Part shown: one piece after another, positions 26,006 to 34,319 of the stretch
How the letters are laid out: each line of letters opens with the position of its first letter
Numbering within the stretch: the stretch's first letter is position 1
Assembly: GCA_020060765.1 (NCBI GenBank)
Contig: JAGUZQ010000128.1
Coordinates: 1-56,909, forward strand
Reading direction: 5' to 3'
Length of the DNA stretch: 56,909 nt
Origin: Planctomycetota bacterium
Lineage (GTDB): Bacteria > Planctomycetota > SZUA-567
The notes under the pieces: generated by a model
The model's database searches: none
Told to the model about the DNA's origin: nothing
What the model saw: only the letters and a program-made list of their open reading frames with translations
Translations under genes and position numbers: made by a program

Positions 26006-29000
26006 TTATCTGCGCCATCCGCCGGGGTTGAAACCAGGATTGACCGGCGGGCTGATGCGATTGCGGTCATTGTTCGCAGGCACGGCGTCGAGATTGCGCT
26101 CCGCCCAGCCTTTCGGAATTTCTACAGTGAAATTCTTCGCCTCGATTGCCTCGTTGACCGAATCGGGAGCAATTCTGATTACCACGTCGCCCGGTTTTAT
26201 CATCGGGGTGGGGACGACACCAGCTTTCCTTTCCGTAAACATTTTTCGCCTTTCTGTCTGGTTATCGGCACCGATGCTTTCGATCCGGATAACGGCGGGA
26301 ATTTTTACTCCGCTTTTTTCCTCGAAGTTCTCGCAGGTGACAACCTGCAACAGGCGGCAGGTCGTCGCGCGGGTTTTCTGGTCGTAATGCCGCCCGTAGA
26401 TTTCCACACGCAGAATTGCGTCACTGGTTTCGTTCAGGAACAGCCGGATTTTGTCAAAGCTGTTGCCGCGGCGGGTGAGAACGATCACCTTGCCTTCCTC
26501 CTCCAAAGTGACGAGGTATTCGTATTCCAGCTTTTCCGTCCACGGCAGAAGATATCCCGGCAGCAACGTGCAGAGGTTGATGGTTTCCCTGGGCGAGGCG
26601 GCGCGGGTGGCGGCGTACCGAAGCAGCGGGAAAAAGCGCGCGCGGCGCTGGCCATCGCAAACATCCTTGTAATCCTCGCCGACCTGGTAGCTGACAACGC
26701 GGTTGGCGGGAACGTCAAGCAACACCTTCCAGTCGCGTCCCTGTTTGACTTCCTTGCCTTCAGCGTCGATGGAAAAATGAGTTATGGTAGCGCTGAAAGT
26801 CCTGATCCGAGCCTGCAGTTTGCGCAAGGCGTCAAGCGCTTCCTTGGAGCTATGCTGGTTGTGTTCCGCTGGCTGGAAGCGGTTAGATCGATGCCAGGCG
26901 ATGGTTTCGTAGTCGATGATGTTGTCGTCGATTTTTGGGAAAATGTCTGTCCGCGCCCAGGCGAGGACATCGATCTCTTTGACGTCGGCAACGGAAGATG
27001 CGCGAGTCTCATAGCGGCTTACGTATTTGTAGCTATCTACGCTTGCCCGCCGCACTGCGTGTTCCTCACTTTTTGCCAAACCAAATGCCAGAATACCATC
27101 ACCGCCTGCCCGCCCCGGAGCTGGCGGAAGATCAGCTGTGTCCTTCAGCGCGGCAGAGGGCTTTTCCGCTTCACCCCCTTCGCCGTCATCCATAGCGGCT
27201 GCACCGGCAGTGAGTTTAGCGCGCTCATACAGTTCTTTCTTCTTCTCTCCGCCCCCCGCCATTCCATTCCCGGCATCCCGCTTGCGCAACGCTTCCTGCC
27301 TGCCGAATTGCAGACTGTCGAAATCTACTTCCGAGCCTTGTCCCCGGTAGGGCCCGAATTCGCGCACGCGCCTTTCGATACCGTAGCGAGCGTAATCCTC
27401 CGGCGTCTCCAGCACAAGAAAGGAAGTGTACTGGCTCATTACCGTGTACCGCTTGGAAGTCTCCACCACCGTGCGCACGAGTCTGACCGATTCCTCCGCT
27501 TCAACGAGCGAAGCCTGCTGCTGGAGATGGTTAATCTTGCGCGTCGCCCAGAGGCACGGCACGAAGTTGTTGCCTGCGTCGCCGCCGAAATCGATAGTGA
27601 AACTTTTTTCGTACTGCTTGTCCTTGTATTGCGCGGAAAGATTGACCGTGACCTTGCCCTGCTTGCGGTATTTGCCAAACACCAGCGCCTGCCGACCGGC
27701 GGCGACATTGGGCAGTTGCAGCGGATAGACCTCGTCCAGATCCGCGCCCTCGACCGTGAATTTCAAGTTTTTATAAAGAGGCCAGCCGTAATCCAGCATC
27801 AGCTCAGACACGTTTTCCATCATGTCGTCGGCGTTGGCGACAGGACGCACAGTGCCGGAATACTTCTTCGCCAGTTCTCCCAGAAATGCATCGTCCCGCA
27901 CCGCCCCCAACGGCAGGCAATGCAGACGCAGGTCGGAATTTTCAAAAGCGTTCTCGGCCTCGGCCAACAGTTTGCCCGTCCTGGTGCTGGTAAGCGTGCT
28001 CAGACCAGAACCGATGTAAATCAATTGCGTCGGTTCGGTTCCAGCCAGATTCGCGGCGGCGCGCCACGCTTCAGGCAGGGAACTGGCACCCATCGAGGAC
28101 AAGCCTTCAAGCCACTTTTCCGCGGCATCAAGGTTTTCGCGGCTGGCCTCTACCAGTATTTTACGAAAGTCCTTCGCGAAAGCATCGTAAGCGACTATGC
28201 CAAACAGATCGGTACTTTTCAGCATGGACAGGGAAGTCTGGAGCGTCTGCTTCGCCAACGCCAGTTGCTTTTCGCCCAAGCCGCCCGATTTATCCAGCAC
28301 GAACACGAACCGGCCAGGCAGTTCCTTTTCGGAATCGTACTCCTCGAAATCCGGCGAGAAGATCATCAGGAAATATCCTTCCCGGTCGGCCTCATGCCAA
28401 TATGGCAGCACCGCCAGTTCGCCCTCGCCTTTGGCGATTTCATAAACCAGCCGCACATCCTGGCTGGGATTGATTTTCTCCACGGCAAAGGAGGCTGTAA
28501 AACCGTGACCGTTCTTCCTGATTTCCAGTTCAGGCCCCACAGAGTTTGCCTTGGCGATATGACCGGAATGGCGCACCTCAATATTGACGCCGATTTTTCC
28601 AACAGGATTTTTCTGCAGCGCGTCCGACACCAGCGGATAGGTAAAGTCGATCTGGCCGTGATTTTTTTTCAAAACCTGAAAATAGCTGATCATGACGCGC
28701 TTTTCGCTTTTGGCCTCAATGGGGTAGACGCGCATCTTAAAATTATTCCCGCCCGCCCATTCCAGCAAGGCCGGATCGACGCGCTGGATTTTTAAAGCCT
28801 CGAACGTCCGGCGCGCGCGCGCTGCCTCGGCGATTTCACCTTCCATCAGGTTGTCACCCACGTACATCGCCAAGCGACAGATAGTCGCATCAGGCGGCAG
28901 TGGAAAATGGAAAGTGCCTTCGATCCGGTCATCGGCGGGATTGTAGAATACCTCGTCCACCTCCACCAGCGCGATCTGGTCGCGGATCGCGACCTTGACG

Positions 29001-29200
29001 GTATGGCTGCGGATTTCCAGCGGTTCGCCGAGAGAGCCGTCAGGGAGTTTCGCCACCAACTGGCCGCTGCGGAAATTTTCCGGTAGCGCTTTTTTCGCCT
29101 CGCCGACAACCTCACCCGCCTGCGCCAGACTGCCCAAAAAAATCGCGGCACTGACAATTGCCGCGATTCCACCCGTAAGGAAAACCAAAGTTTTGCGCAT
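26006..29200 (-). CDS. Exported VIT/VWA-domain protein
   Basis: A 1064-residue protein. ATG 29200 gives a signal peptide (MRKTLVFLTGGIAAIVSAAI..AQA) and follows GGGAGA. Residues about 48-178 form a VIT domain (VEVDEVFYNPADDRIEGTFH..), as in inter-alpha-trypsin inhibitor heavy chains. Residues about 295-480 form a von Willebrand A domain whose metal site reads DKSGG (303-307) instead of D-x-S-x-S, so metal binding may be weakened. The YTSFLVLE motif usual after such VWA domains is present. A low-complexity linker precedes a C-terminal region (about 690-1040) with a strand pattern recalling LolA/RseB-like folds (tentative). It ends in a Pro/Gly/Asn-rich tail. It is the first gene of a pair with the giant TPR gene. 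Confidence 0.85.
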   Translation of the reverse strand: MRKTLVFLTGGIAAIVSAAIFLGSLAQAGEVVGEAKKALPENFRSGQLVAKLPDGSLGEPLEIRSHTVKVAIRDQIALVEVDEVFYNPADDRIEGTFHFPLPPDATICRLAMYVGDNLMEGEIAEAARARRTFEALKIQRVDPALLEWAGGNNFKMRVYPIEAKSEKRVMISYFQVLKKNHGQIDFTYPLVSDALQKNPVGKIGVNIEVRHSGHIAKANSVGPELEIRKNGHGFTASFAVEKINPSQDVRLVYEIAKGEGELAVLPYWHEADREGYFLMIFSPDFEEYDSEKELPGRFVFVLDKSGGLGEKQLALAKQTLQTSLSMLKSTDLFGIVAYDAFAKDFRKILVEASRENLDAAEKWLEGLSSMGASSLPEAWRAAANLAGTEPTQLIYIGSGLSTLTSTRTGKLLAEAENAFENSDLRLHCLPLGAVRDDAFLGELAKKYSGTVRPVANADDMMENVSELMLDYGWPLYKNLKFTVEGADLDEVYPLQLPNVAAGRQALVFGKYRKQGKVTVNLSAQYKDKQYEKSFTIDFGGDAGNNFVPCLWATRKINHLQQQASLVEAEESVRLVRTVVETSKRYTVMSQYTSFLVLETPEDYARYGIERRVREFGPYRGQGSEVDFDSLQFGRQEALRKRDAGNGMAGGGEKKKELYERAKLTAGAAAMDDGEGGEAEKPSAALKDTADLPPAPGRAGGDGILAFGLAKSEEHAVRRASVDSYKYVSRYETRASSVADVKEIDVLAWARTDIFPKIDDNIIDYETIAWHRSNRFQPAEHNQHSSKEALDALRKLQARIRTFSATITHFSIDAEGKEVKQGRDWKVLLDVPANRVVSYQVGEDYKDVCDGQRRARFFPLLRYAATRAASPRETINLCTLLPGYLLPWTEKLEYEYLVTLEEEGKVIVLTRRGNSFDKIRLFLNETSDAILRVEIYGRHYDQKTRATTCRLLQVVTCENFEEKSGVKIPAVIRIESIGADNQTERRKMFTERKAGVVPTPMIKPGDVVIRIAPDSVNEAIEAKNFTVEIPKGWAERNLDAVPANNDRNRISPPVNPGFNPGGWRR

Positions 29201-29489
29201 ATTTTTCTCCCGCCCAAATAATTCCCGAATATTAACCATGATAACAAAAGCCGGTTTTTTTTGGCAATGCAATAATTCCAAGACGCTTGCGGAGCGAAAA
29301 ATGGTTTATCTTTTTAAAAGAAAAAGCCGGAGAATCGGTTGTCACTTTTCTACATCTTTGTAACTTAACAGCCATGCTTCTACCAACCAGTATTTATTAG
29401 CGATGTAACTTTTCTGTATTATACACATCTCTATCACATAACATCTTTGTTTACATGCACTTGAATAATTATCAGTCGATCGGAGCTGC
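29201..29489. other. Divergent intergenic region, VIT/VWA gene to amt
   Basis: AT-rich, about 290 bases before the sigma-54-like site. It must hold the promoter of the VIT/VWA-TPR pair on the minus strand and any enhancer sites for amt on the plus strand. A short A/T-flanked motif AAGCCGG is present twice (near 29250 and 29325), with no clear meaning. No coding frame with a ribosome binding site was seen. Confidence 0.4.
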
Positions 29490-29505
29490 TGGCACGATGT
29501 TTCCT
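29490..29505 (+). promoter_or_regulatory. Sigma-54-like promoter of amt-glnK
   Basis: TGGCACGATGTTTCCT matches the sigma-54 pattern TGGCACR-N4-TTGCW at all defined positions except the G of the -12 GC pair. It lies 75 bases before the amt start. Nitrogen-controlled amt-glnK operons are classical sigma-54 targets, which raises the likelihood. The mismatch at -12 is a real weakness. Confidence 0.55.
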
Positions 29506-29579
29506 TAATACCCGGCGTTAATCTATTTGCCATATTTCGTTCGCTGATTCCAGATTGCAGTTTATCACAGGAGAACATC

Positions 29580-30890
29580 ATGAGAAAAAAACTGTTGCTG
29601 AGCCTGTTCTTGTTGCCGCTGTTGTGGGGTGCCAGCGTTTACGCGGCCGATGCCGCGCCAGAGGCGATCGACCTGTTGGGGAAAAAGCTGAACATCCTCT
29701 GGGTCTGCGTCGGAGCATTTCTGGTGTTTTTCATGCAGGCAGGCTTCGCCATGGTTGAAACCGGTTTCACCAGCGCTAAAAACGCCTGCAATATCATGAT
29801 GAAGAACGTGATGGACTTTTCCGTCGGCACCATCGCCTGGTTCCTGTGCGGGTTCGGGCTGATGTTTGCCGCAGGCAGCGGTTTCGTCGGCACGGAAACC
29901 GGTTTTCTCGGCAAGGGCATCGAAACCATCAACGCCGACCTTGGCTGGTCGTTCTGGCTGTTCCAATGCGTCTTCGCCGGTACCGCCGCCACCATCGTTT
30001 CCGGCGCGATGGCGGGACGTACAAAATTCACCGGCTACCTTGCCTACAGCGCAGTTATCTGCGCCGTCGTCTATCCAGTCAGCGGCCATTGGATCTGGGG
30101 CGGAGGCTGGCTGGCCGAGAAAGGCTTCATGGATTTCGCCGGTTCCACAGTGGTGCATGGTTGCGGCGCATGGCTGGCATTAGCGGGCGCTCTGACACTG
30201 GGGCCGCGCCTGGGAAAATACGACAAGAACGGCACCAGCAAAGCTATTCCCGGCCACAATATCCCGCTGGCGGGGCTGGGCGTGCTGATTCTCTGGTTCG
30301 GCTGGTTCGGCTTCAATCCCGCCAGCACGCTGGAAGTCAACGCCAGCATCGGCTACATCGCCGTGACTACCAACCTCGCGGCGGCGGCAGGCGCGATTAC
30401 CGCCATGCTCACCGCCTGGGTCTGTTTCAAAAAGCCTGACGTATCCATGACCCTGAACGGAATTCTCGCCGGTCTGGTGGCGATCACTGCCGGTTGCAAC
30501 GCGGTTACACCGGTGGGAGCGATTATCATCGGCGCGGTTGCGGGTGTGCTGGTGGTGGTGGCGGTCGAGGTAATTGACAAGGTTCTGAAAATCGACGACC
30601 CCGTCGGCGCAGTCAGCGTGCATGGCGTGTGCGGCGCGTGGGGCACGCTGGGGCTGTGTTTCTTTCTACAGGAAACTCCGGAAGGTGGCGTCATGTCGCA
30701 GTTCGTTACCCAGTTGACTGGCGTAGGCGCAATGTTTGCCTGGTCGTTCGCCTGTGGCCTGTTAATCTTCAACGTCATCAAGTACACTATCGGTCTACGC
30801 GCATCGGAAGAAGAGGAATTGCGCGGCCTGGACATCGGCGAGCACGGCAATGAGGCGTACCCCGGCTTCCAGATTTTCGTTACCCAGTAG
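29580..30890 (+). CDS. amt: Ammonium transporter Amt
   Basis: A 436-residue inner-membrane ammonium channel, trimeric in known relatives. It has a cleavable signal ([22 protein letters not shown]) and then eleven helices with typical Amt segments: [18 protein letters not shown], the pore-histidine regions [10 protein letters not shown] and [11 protein letters not shown], and [13 protein letters not shown]. The C-terminal tail ([17 protein letters not shown]) carries the elements that contact PII. AGGAGAA precedes ATG 29580. glnK starts 11 bases after its stop, and a sigma-54-like site lies upstream, so nitrogen-limitation control is expected. Confidence 0.97.
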   Translation: MRKKLLLSLFLLPLLWGASVYAADAAPEAIDLLGKKLNILWVCVGAFLVFFMQAGFAMVETGFTSAKNACNIMMKNVMDFSVGTIAWFLCGFGLMFAAGSGFVGTETGFLGKGIETINADLGWSFWLFQCVFAGTAATIVSGAMAGRTKFTGYLAYSAVICAVVYPVSGHWIWGGGWLAEKGFMDFAGSTVVHGCGAWLALAGALTLGPRLGKYDKNGTSKAIPGHNIPLAGLGVLILWFGWFGFNPASTLEVNASIGYIAVTTNLAAAAGAITAMLTAWVCFKKPDVSMTLNGILAGLVAITAGCNAVTPVGAIIIGAVAGVLVVVAVEVIDKVLKIDDPVGAVSVHGVCGAWGTLGLCFFLQETPEGGVMSQFVTQLTGVGAMFAWSFACGLLIFNVIKYTIGLRASEEEELRGLDIGEHGNEAYPGFQIFVTQ

Positions 30891-30901
30891 AAAGGACAAC
30901 C

Positions 30902-31243
30902 ATGAAACTGATTATCGCCTATATCCAACCGGAAAAACTGAATTCGGTCAAGCAGTCATTATACGAAGCGGAAGTGTTCAAACTGTCTGTCACCAACGCT
31001 CTGGGCTGCGGCCAGCAGAAAGGCTACCATGAGTCCTATCGCGGAATCGACATGGAGGTGAACCTGCTGAAAAAAGTCCGGCTGGAAATCGCAGTCAACG
31101 AGGGATTCGTGGACAAGACCGTCCAGGCCATCATCAACGGCGCCAGAACCGGCAACATCGGCGACGGCAAAATCTTTGTCATGAACCTGGAGCAATGCTA
31201 CCGCATCCGCACGGGAGAAACCGGCAACGAAGCCATCGGCTAA
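30902..31243 (+). CDS. glnK: PII nitrogen regulatory protein without Tyr51
   Basis: A 113-residue PII protein that senses 2-oxoglutarate and ATP/ADP and blocks the neighbouring Amt channel. The ATP site ([15 protein letters not shown]) and the C-terminal IRTGE are conserved. In the T-loop ([16 protein letters not shown]) the position that aligns with E. coli Tyr51, the uridylylation site, is Met51; Tyr46 is kept. Uridylylation of the usual kind is therefore not possible. The start ATG 30902 has AAAGGA upstream. The coupling amt-glnK is typical. It is followed by a strong terminator. Confidence 0.95.
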   Translation: MKLIIAYIQPEKLNSVKQSLYEAEVFKLSVTNALGCGQQKGYHESYRGIDMEVNLLKKVRLEIAVNEGFVDKTVQAIINGARTGNIGDGKIFVMNLEQCYRIRTGETGNEAIG

Positions 31244-31264
31244 ACATTCCTCCACTCCCCGCCG

Positions 31265-31299
31265 AAACCGCCTCCGTCACTCCCCCGGAGGCGGTTTTT
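31265..31299 (+). terminator. Terminator of amt-glnK
   Basis: A 12-base-pair stem, AAACCGCCTCCG (31265-31276) with CGGAGGCGGTTT (31286-31297), loop of 9, and a T run. Its last T is the first base of the AraC stop codon on the minus strand, so the two convergent units are separated only by this hairpin, which may serve both. Confidence 0.92.
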
Positions 31300-32072
31300 C
31301 ATGCCCTGATCTTGCGGAAAGCGGCCGGACCTAATCCACGCTGGCGGCGGAAGACGCGCGAGAAATGGTAACGGTCGCAGAACCCGGTCTTGTCGGCGAT
31401 TTCGTCGATGGTCTTGTCGGTGAAATGCAGCAGCACGCAGGCTTTCTCGATCTTTTTCTTCTGGATATACGACTGGGGCGTAACGCCGGTCTGTTCCTTG
31501 AACAGGCGGATAAAGGCGTTGACATTCATGCTCGCCTCCCCCGCCAGTTCCTCGTTTCCCAGTTCCACGGTTTCCTCGATCCGGTCGATGGCGCGCGCGA
31601 TGCGCGGGTCGGTATAGACCAGCCCCAGTTTTTCCTCCGGCACCGCCCCCAGCGACAGGCACGCCAGCAGATGCGCCCATACCCCCGCCTGAGCGCGGGC
31701 GGCGCGCGGTGCGCTGCGATGAAAAGAGGAGGAAAGAAAATCAATCGCCTGCCGGATAGTGCCGGTCAGGGGAAAGGCATAGACCCCTGGCTCCACCGTG
31801 TCGTAAGGCGCGCGGGCGAGAAAGTGCATGTAGAACTGCTCGGTCTCGCGCGTATTCCGGGAGCCGAACGGAGTGTTGGGGGGAAGGGCGTAACAGGTGT
31901 CGGGCGAAAGATAAGTCTCGCGCCCATGCAGGATCACGTAGGCGTCAGGCAGCGGATTCCAGTAAAACCGCCAGAACGGCGCGCTGTGGTTGGCGTAATT
32001 CCAATTGTTCAAACGCTGCCGTACGCACATCAGAATGCGCACGTAGGGGTTGGGATAAAGCAGGTCTGGCAT
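31299..32072 (-). CDS. AraC-family transcriptional regulator
   Basis: A 257-residue regulator. Residues 1-150 form a cupin-like ligand domain (WNPLPDAYVILHGRETYLSPDTCYALPPNTPF). Residues about 160-255 form the two helix-turn-helix AraC DNA-binding domain, with the second-helix signature (EIADKTGFCDRYHFSRVFRR) and terminal GLGPAAFRKIRA. This type of AraC protein usually controls sugar-use genes. It is not next to a sugar operon here, so its target is open. Downstream of it comes only the glnK terminator; upstream 32 bases lies the antitoxin gene. Confidence 0.9.
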   Translation of the reverse strand: MPDLLYPNPYVRILMCVRQRLNNWNYANHSAPFWRFYWNPLPDAYVILHGRETYLSPDTCYALPPNTPFGSRNTRETEQFYMHFLARAPYDTVEPGVYAFPLTGTIRQAIDFLSSSFHRSAPRAARAQAGVWAHLLACLSLGAVPEEKLGLVYTDPRIARAIDRIEETVELGNEELAGEASMNVNAFIRLFKEQTGVTPQSYIQKKKIEKACVLLHFTDKTIDEIADKTGFCDRYHFSRVFRRQRGLGPAAFRKIRA

Positions 32073-32104
32073 GGCCGACTCCGGTTTTCATACCCGCGGG
32101 TAGT

Positions 32105-32341
32105 TCACAGTTCGTCGCCCGCGTCCGGAGGCGCGGTCGGAACGCGCTTAAGCGCCTGCAGAAAATTCTTCCTGCTCGCCTTCGCGCCCCGCTGCGCCAG
32201 ATATTCCTCCGTGTCCAACGCGGACAGCTTTTCCCCCAAAGCGGCGGTGATAAGCTGGTTGATCGAAACCTTCTCGCGCCTGGCCAACTCCCGCAAGCGC
32301 TTATGGTAGGAATCAGGAATGCGAAGACTCATAGTACTCAT
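32105..32341 (-). CDS. Ribbon-helix-helix antitoxin
   Basis: A 78-residue protein (or 75 from ATG 32332). Its N-terminal MSLRIPDSYHKRLRELARREKVSINQLI is a ribbon-helix-helix DNA-binding fold of the HicB/Arc kind with the short beta strand (SLRIP). The C-terminal half is polar and would wrap the toxin. Its ATG overlaps the stop of the PIN gene by four bases (ATGA), so it is made by coupled translation. PIN-first order is known for the COG1569 PIN family. It likely represses its own promoter. A longer frame to 32512 lies inside the toxin gene and is not used. Confidence 0.85.
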   Translation of the reverse strand: MSTMSLRIPDSYHKRLRELARREKVSINQLITAALGEKLSALDTEEYLAQRGAKASRKNFLQALKRVPTAPPDAGDEL

Positions 32342-32766
32342 AATATGTCCCCCATCAATCGCAACAGGTCTTTCGGCGATATAAGCGATATCCCAAACTG
32401 CTCGATTCCGGCAAAATCGCGCTGATTGAAAGTGACGATGTATTTGCATTGCACGGCAACAGCCAATTCCAACACCATATCGTCTTTCGGATCCTTGAGA
32501 AAAGGACGCCACAGATAATATATATTCCTGGGCTTTGCCACAAACGCCAGATAGGAAAGGATATTGTCTATATCAGAAATACTCAAGCCGCCTTTTTTTA
32601 CCAGACGTTTTGCCGCATCCTCGTATTCGAGAAACAGCGGAACGGAAAGATTTAATTCCAGCAGATCACTATCGATATTTTGCAGAAGCCGGAAGGATGC
32701 CCCCCGATTGGAGCGCAATGCAGCCACCAGCACATTAGTGTCTATGACTATTTCCAGCCTCTTCAT
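32338..32766 (-). CDS. PIN-domain toxin ribonuclease
   Basis: A 142-residue PIN-domain protein of the putative toxin type (COG1569-like). Acidic residues for the metal site are in place: Asp9 (VIDTNVLV), Glu47 (FLEYED), Asp92-Asp96 (KDPKDDMVLE) and Asp117 (NQRDF). PIN toxins cleave tRNA, rRNA or mRNA. It shares an ATGA overlap with the antitoxin. No ribosome binding site precedes ATG 32766, and the promoter -10 box lies only eight bases away, so the transcript probably starts at or beside the start codon. The region is AT-rich compared with the neighbouring genes. Confidence 0.87.
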   Translation of the reverse strand: MKRLEIVIDTNVLVAALRSNRGASFRLLQNIDSDLLELNLSVPLFLEYEDAAKRLVKKGGLSISDIDNILSYLAFVAKPRNIYYLWRPFLKDPKDDMVLELAVAVQCKYIVTFNQRDFAGIEQFGISLISPKDLLRLMGDIL

Positions 32767-32774
32767 AATTTGGT

Positions 32775-32802
32775 ATTATATACGGTATCGCTGCGTAATC
32801 AA
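32775..32802 (-). promoter_or_regulatory. Promoter of the PIN/RHH pair, near-leaderless
   Basis: On the minus strand: TTGATT (32802-32797), 16 bases, TATAAT (32780-32775), then eight bases to the ATG of the toxin. A start point about seven bases past the -10 box leaves almost no leader. The repeated ATACC either side of the -10 box may be the antitoxin operator. Confidence 0.65.
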
Positions 32803-32818
32803 GTAGTTTTGGGATGAT

Positions 32819-33127
<309 letters not shown>

Positions 33128-34318
33128 CTACTCCCGCTCCGTCTCCACCACGTCGCCGACGCGGCCGTTGGGGAGAAGATTGTCGGCTTTGGCGGGATGG
33201 GAAAGGTTGTACTGGTCGGCGCGCCAACTGCGGTCGCGGCGGTCATAAAGGTTATTACTGATCACCTTTTCCGAATCAGGTAGATTCGCCCGACCGTTTA
33301 CCAGCGCGAAAATCCGTTGCCGCACCGCAGTCTTCTCCACGTGCATCCGGGAAGCTTCCTGCAACGCCCGCTCCTCGGCCTCGATCTGCGCGTCAGCCTG
33401 CGCCTTGACCAGAGCCTTCGACAGTTCCAAGGTTACGTAATCAAAGTATAACGTCATCGAACGCAACACGGTTTCAGTGTCGTAGGGATGATTATCAACG
33501 TGATGGGTCAAGACGTGCTTGTACGCGCCCAAGCCGACGTTGCCGTCCTTGCTGTCGAAGTTCTGTTGCCGAACCCAGACCACGCCGTTGTTGTCCCCTC
33601 CCCCACCGCCGGGAACGCCCCACTGCGTCAGCCGCATCAGTTCCTCCGCCGCCGACCGCGTGGAGCCGGTAGCGACTACCCGCATGGTCAGTCCGATCCG
33701 GGGGCGCATGTACGGGTCGTAATCGGTGATTTCGCCCATGATAACCGCGTCTACTCCCAGCAGCCGCCCGATAGTAATGGCGTCGTCCAGGTAATTGACC
33801 GGGTCAAGCAAACGTTTGCTCACATCTTCCTCTCCGGCGACTGCCTCGTCCAGCTTTTCGTTGGCGCGGCGGGTCATATTGGCGCGATCATCCGCCGGGG
33901 TAATGCCAAGCAGTTTGCGGTTTCGGTAAGTGGCGTTATGCCGCCGGATCTTTCGGTTTTCCTGGTCGGCCATTGCCATGATCTGGCGGGGATAAAGCAC
34001 GCGCAACTCCCCGGTAGAGGCGAGTTGGCTGGCCAACCGCGTGGAGAAATTATCGGCGTCAAAACCTTCCTGCGGCGCTTCGTCGGCAAAAGGGAACACC
34101 GCCACCGACCGGATGGTGGTCAGCATTACGGGATCGTCCACCACTTCCTGGTACGGCTTGCTGCGGGAAGAGACTGCAGCCAGCGCGGAGCGCCCTTGCT
34201 GCATGCAACCGCTGCAAAAGATGACCGCCAGCAGCGCCAAAGCAATAACGATAACCGCCAGTTTCAGCTTTTTGCCGACGGGACAATGGCTTGCGTGATT
34301 GATCCGAACCAATCCCAA
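33128..34318 (-). CDS. Lipoprotein with CsgG/LpoB-like pattern
   Basis: A 396-residue lipoprotein; the lipobox VIFCSGC places the cysteine at residue 38. After it comes a strand-helix pattern (IRSVAVFPFADE...LASQLASTGELRVLYPRQI...LLGVDAVIMGEITDY) like that of CsgG, LpoB and GNA1162-type periplasmic proteins; this is fold inference, not a firm family match. The C-terminal third contains an Ala/Glu/Arg-rich helix near 310-340. The start is TTG 34318, one base after the TAA of the upstream gene, with GGAGG inside that gene's last codons nine bases away. The two lipoproteins are thus coupled and probably work together at the outer membrane. Confidence 0.72.
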   Translation of the reverse strand: MGLVRINHASHCPVGKKLKLAVIVIALALLAVIFCSGCMQQGRSALAAVSSRSKPYQEVVDDPVMLTTIRSVAVFPFADEAPQEGFDADNFSTRLASQLASTGELRVLYPRQIMAMADQENRKIRRHNATYRNRKLLGITPADDRANMTRRANEKLDEAVAGEEDVSKRLLDPVNYLDDAITIGRLLGVDAVIMGEITDYDPYMRPRIGLTMRVVATGSTRSAAEELMRLTQWGVPGGGGGDNNGVVWVRQQNFDSKDGNVGLGAYKHVLTHHVDNHPYDTETVLRSMTLYFDYVTLELSKALVKAQADAQIEAEERALQEASRMHVEKTAVRQRIFALVNGRANLPDSEKVISNNLYDRRDRSWRADQYNLSHPAKADNLLPNGRVGDVVETERE

Positions 34319-34319
34319 T

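Noticed and set aside
25796..28795. A 999-codon open frame on the plus strand opposite the VIT/VWA and TPR genes
   Set aside because: It is antisense to two proteins with signal peptides, ribosome binding sites and recognisable domains. Its product has no domain pattern. Long antisense frames are expected in GC-rich codon usage; the same holds for frames opposite dnaK (6710-8413), the ABC gene (1755-3449) and the TPR gene (23952-25577).
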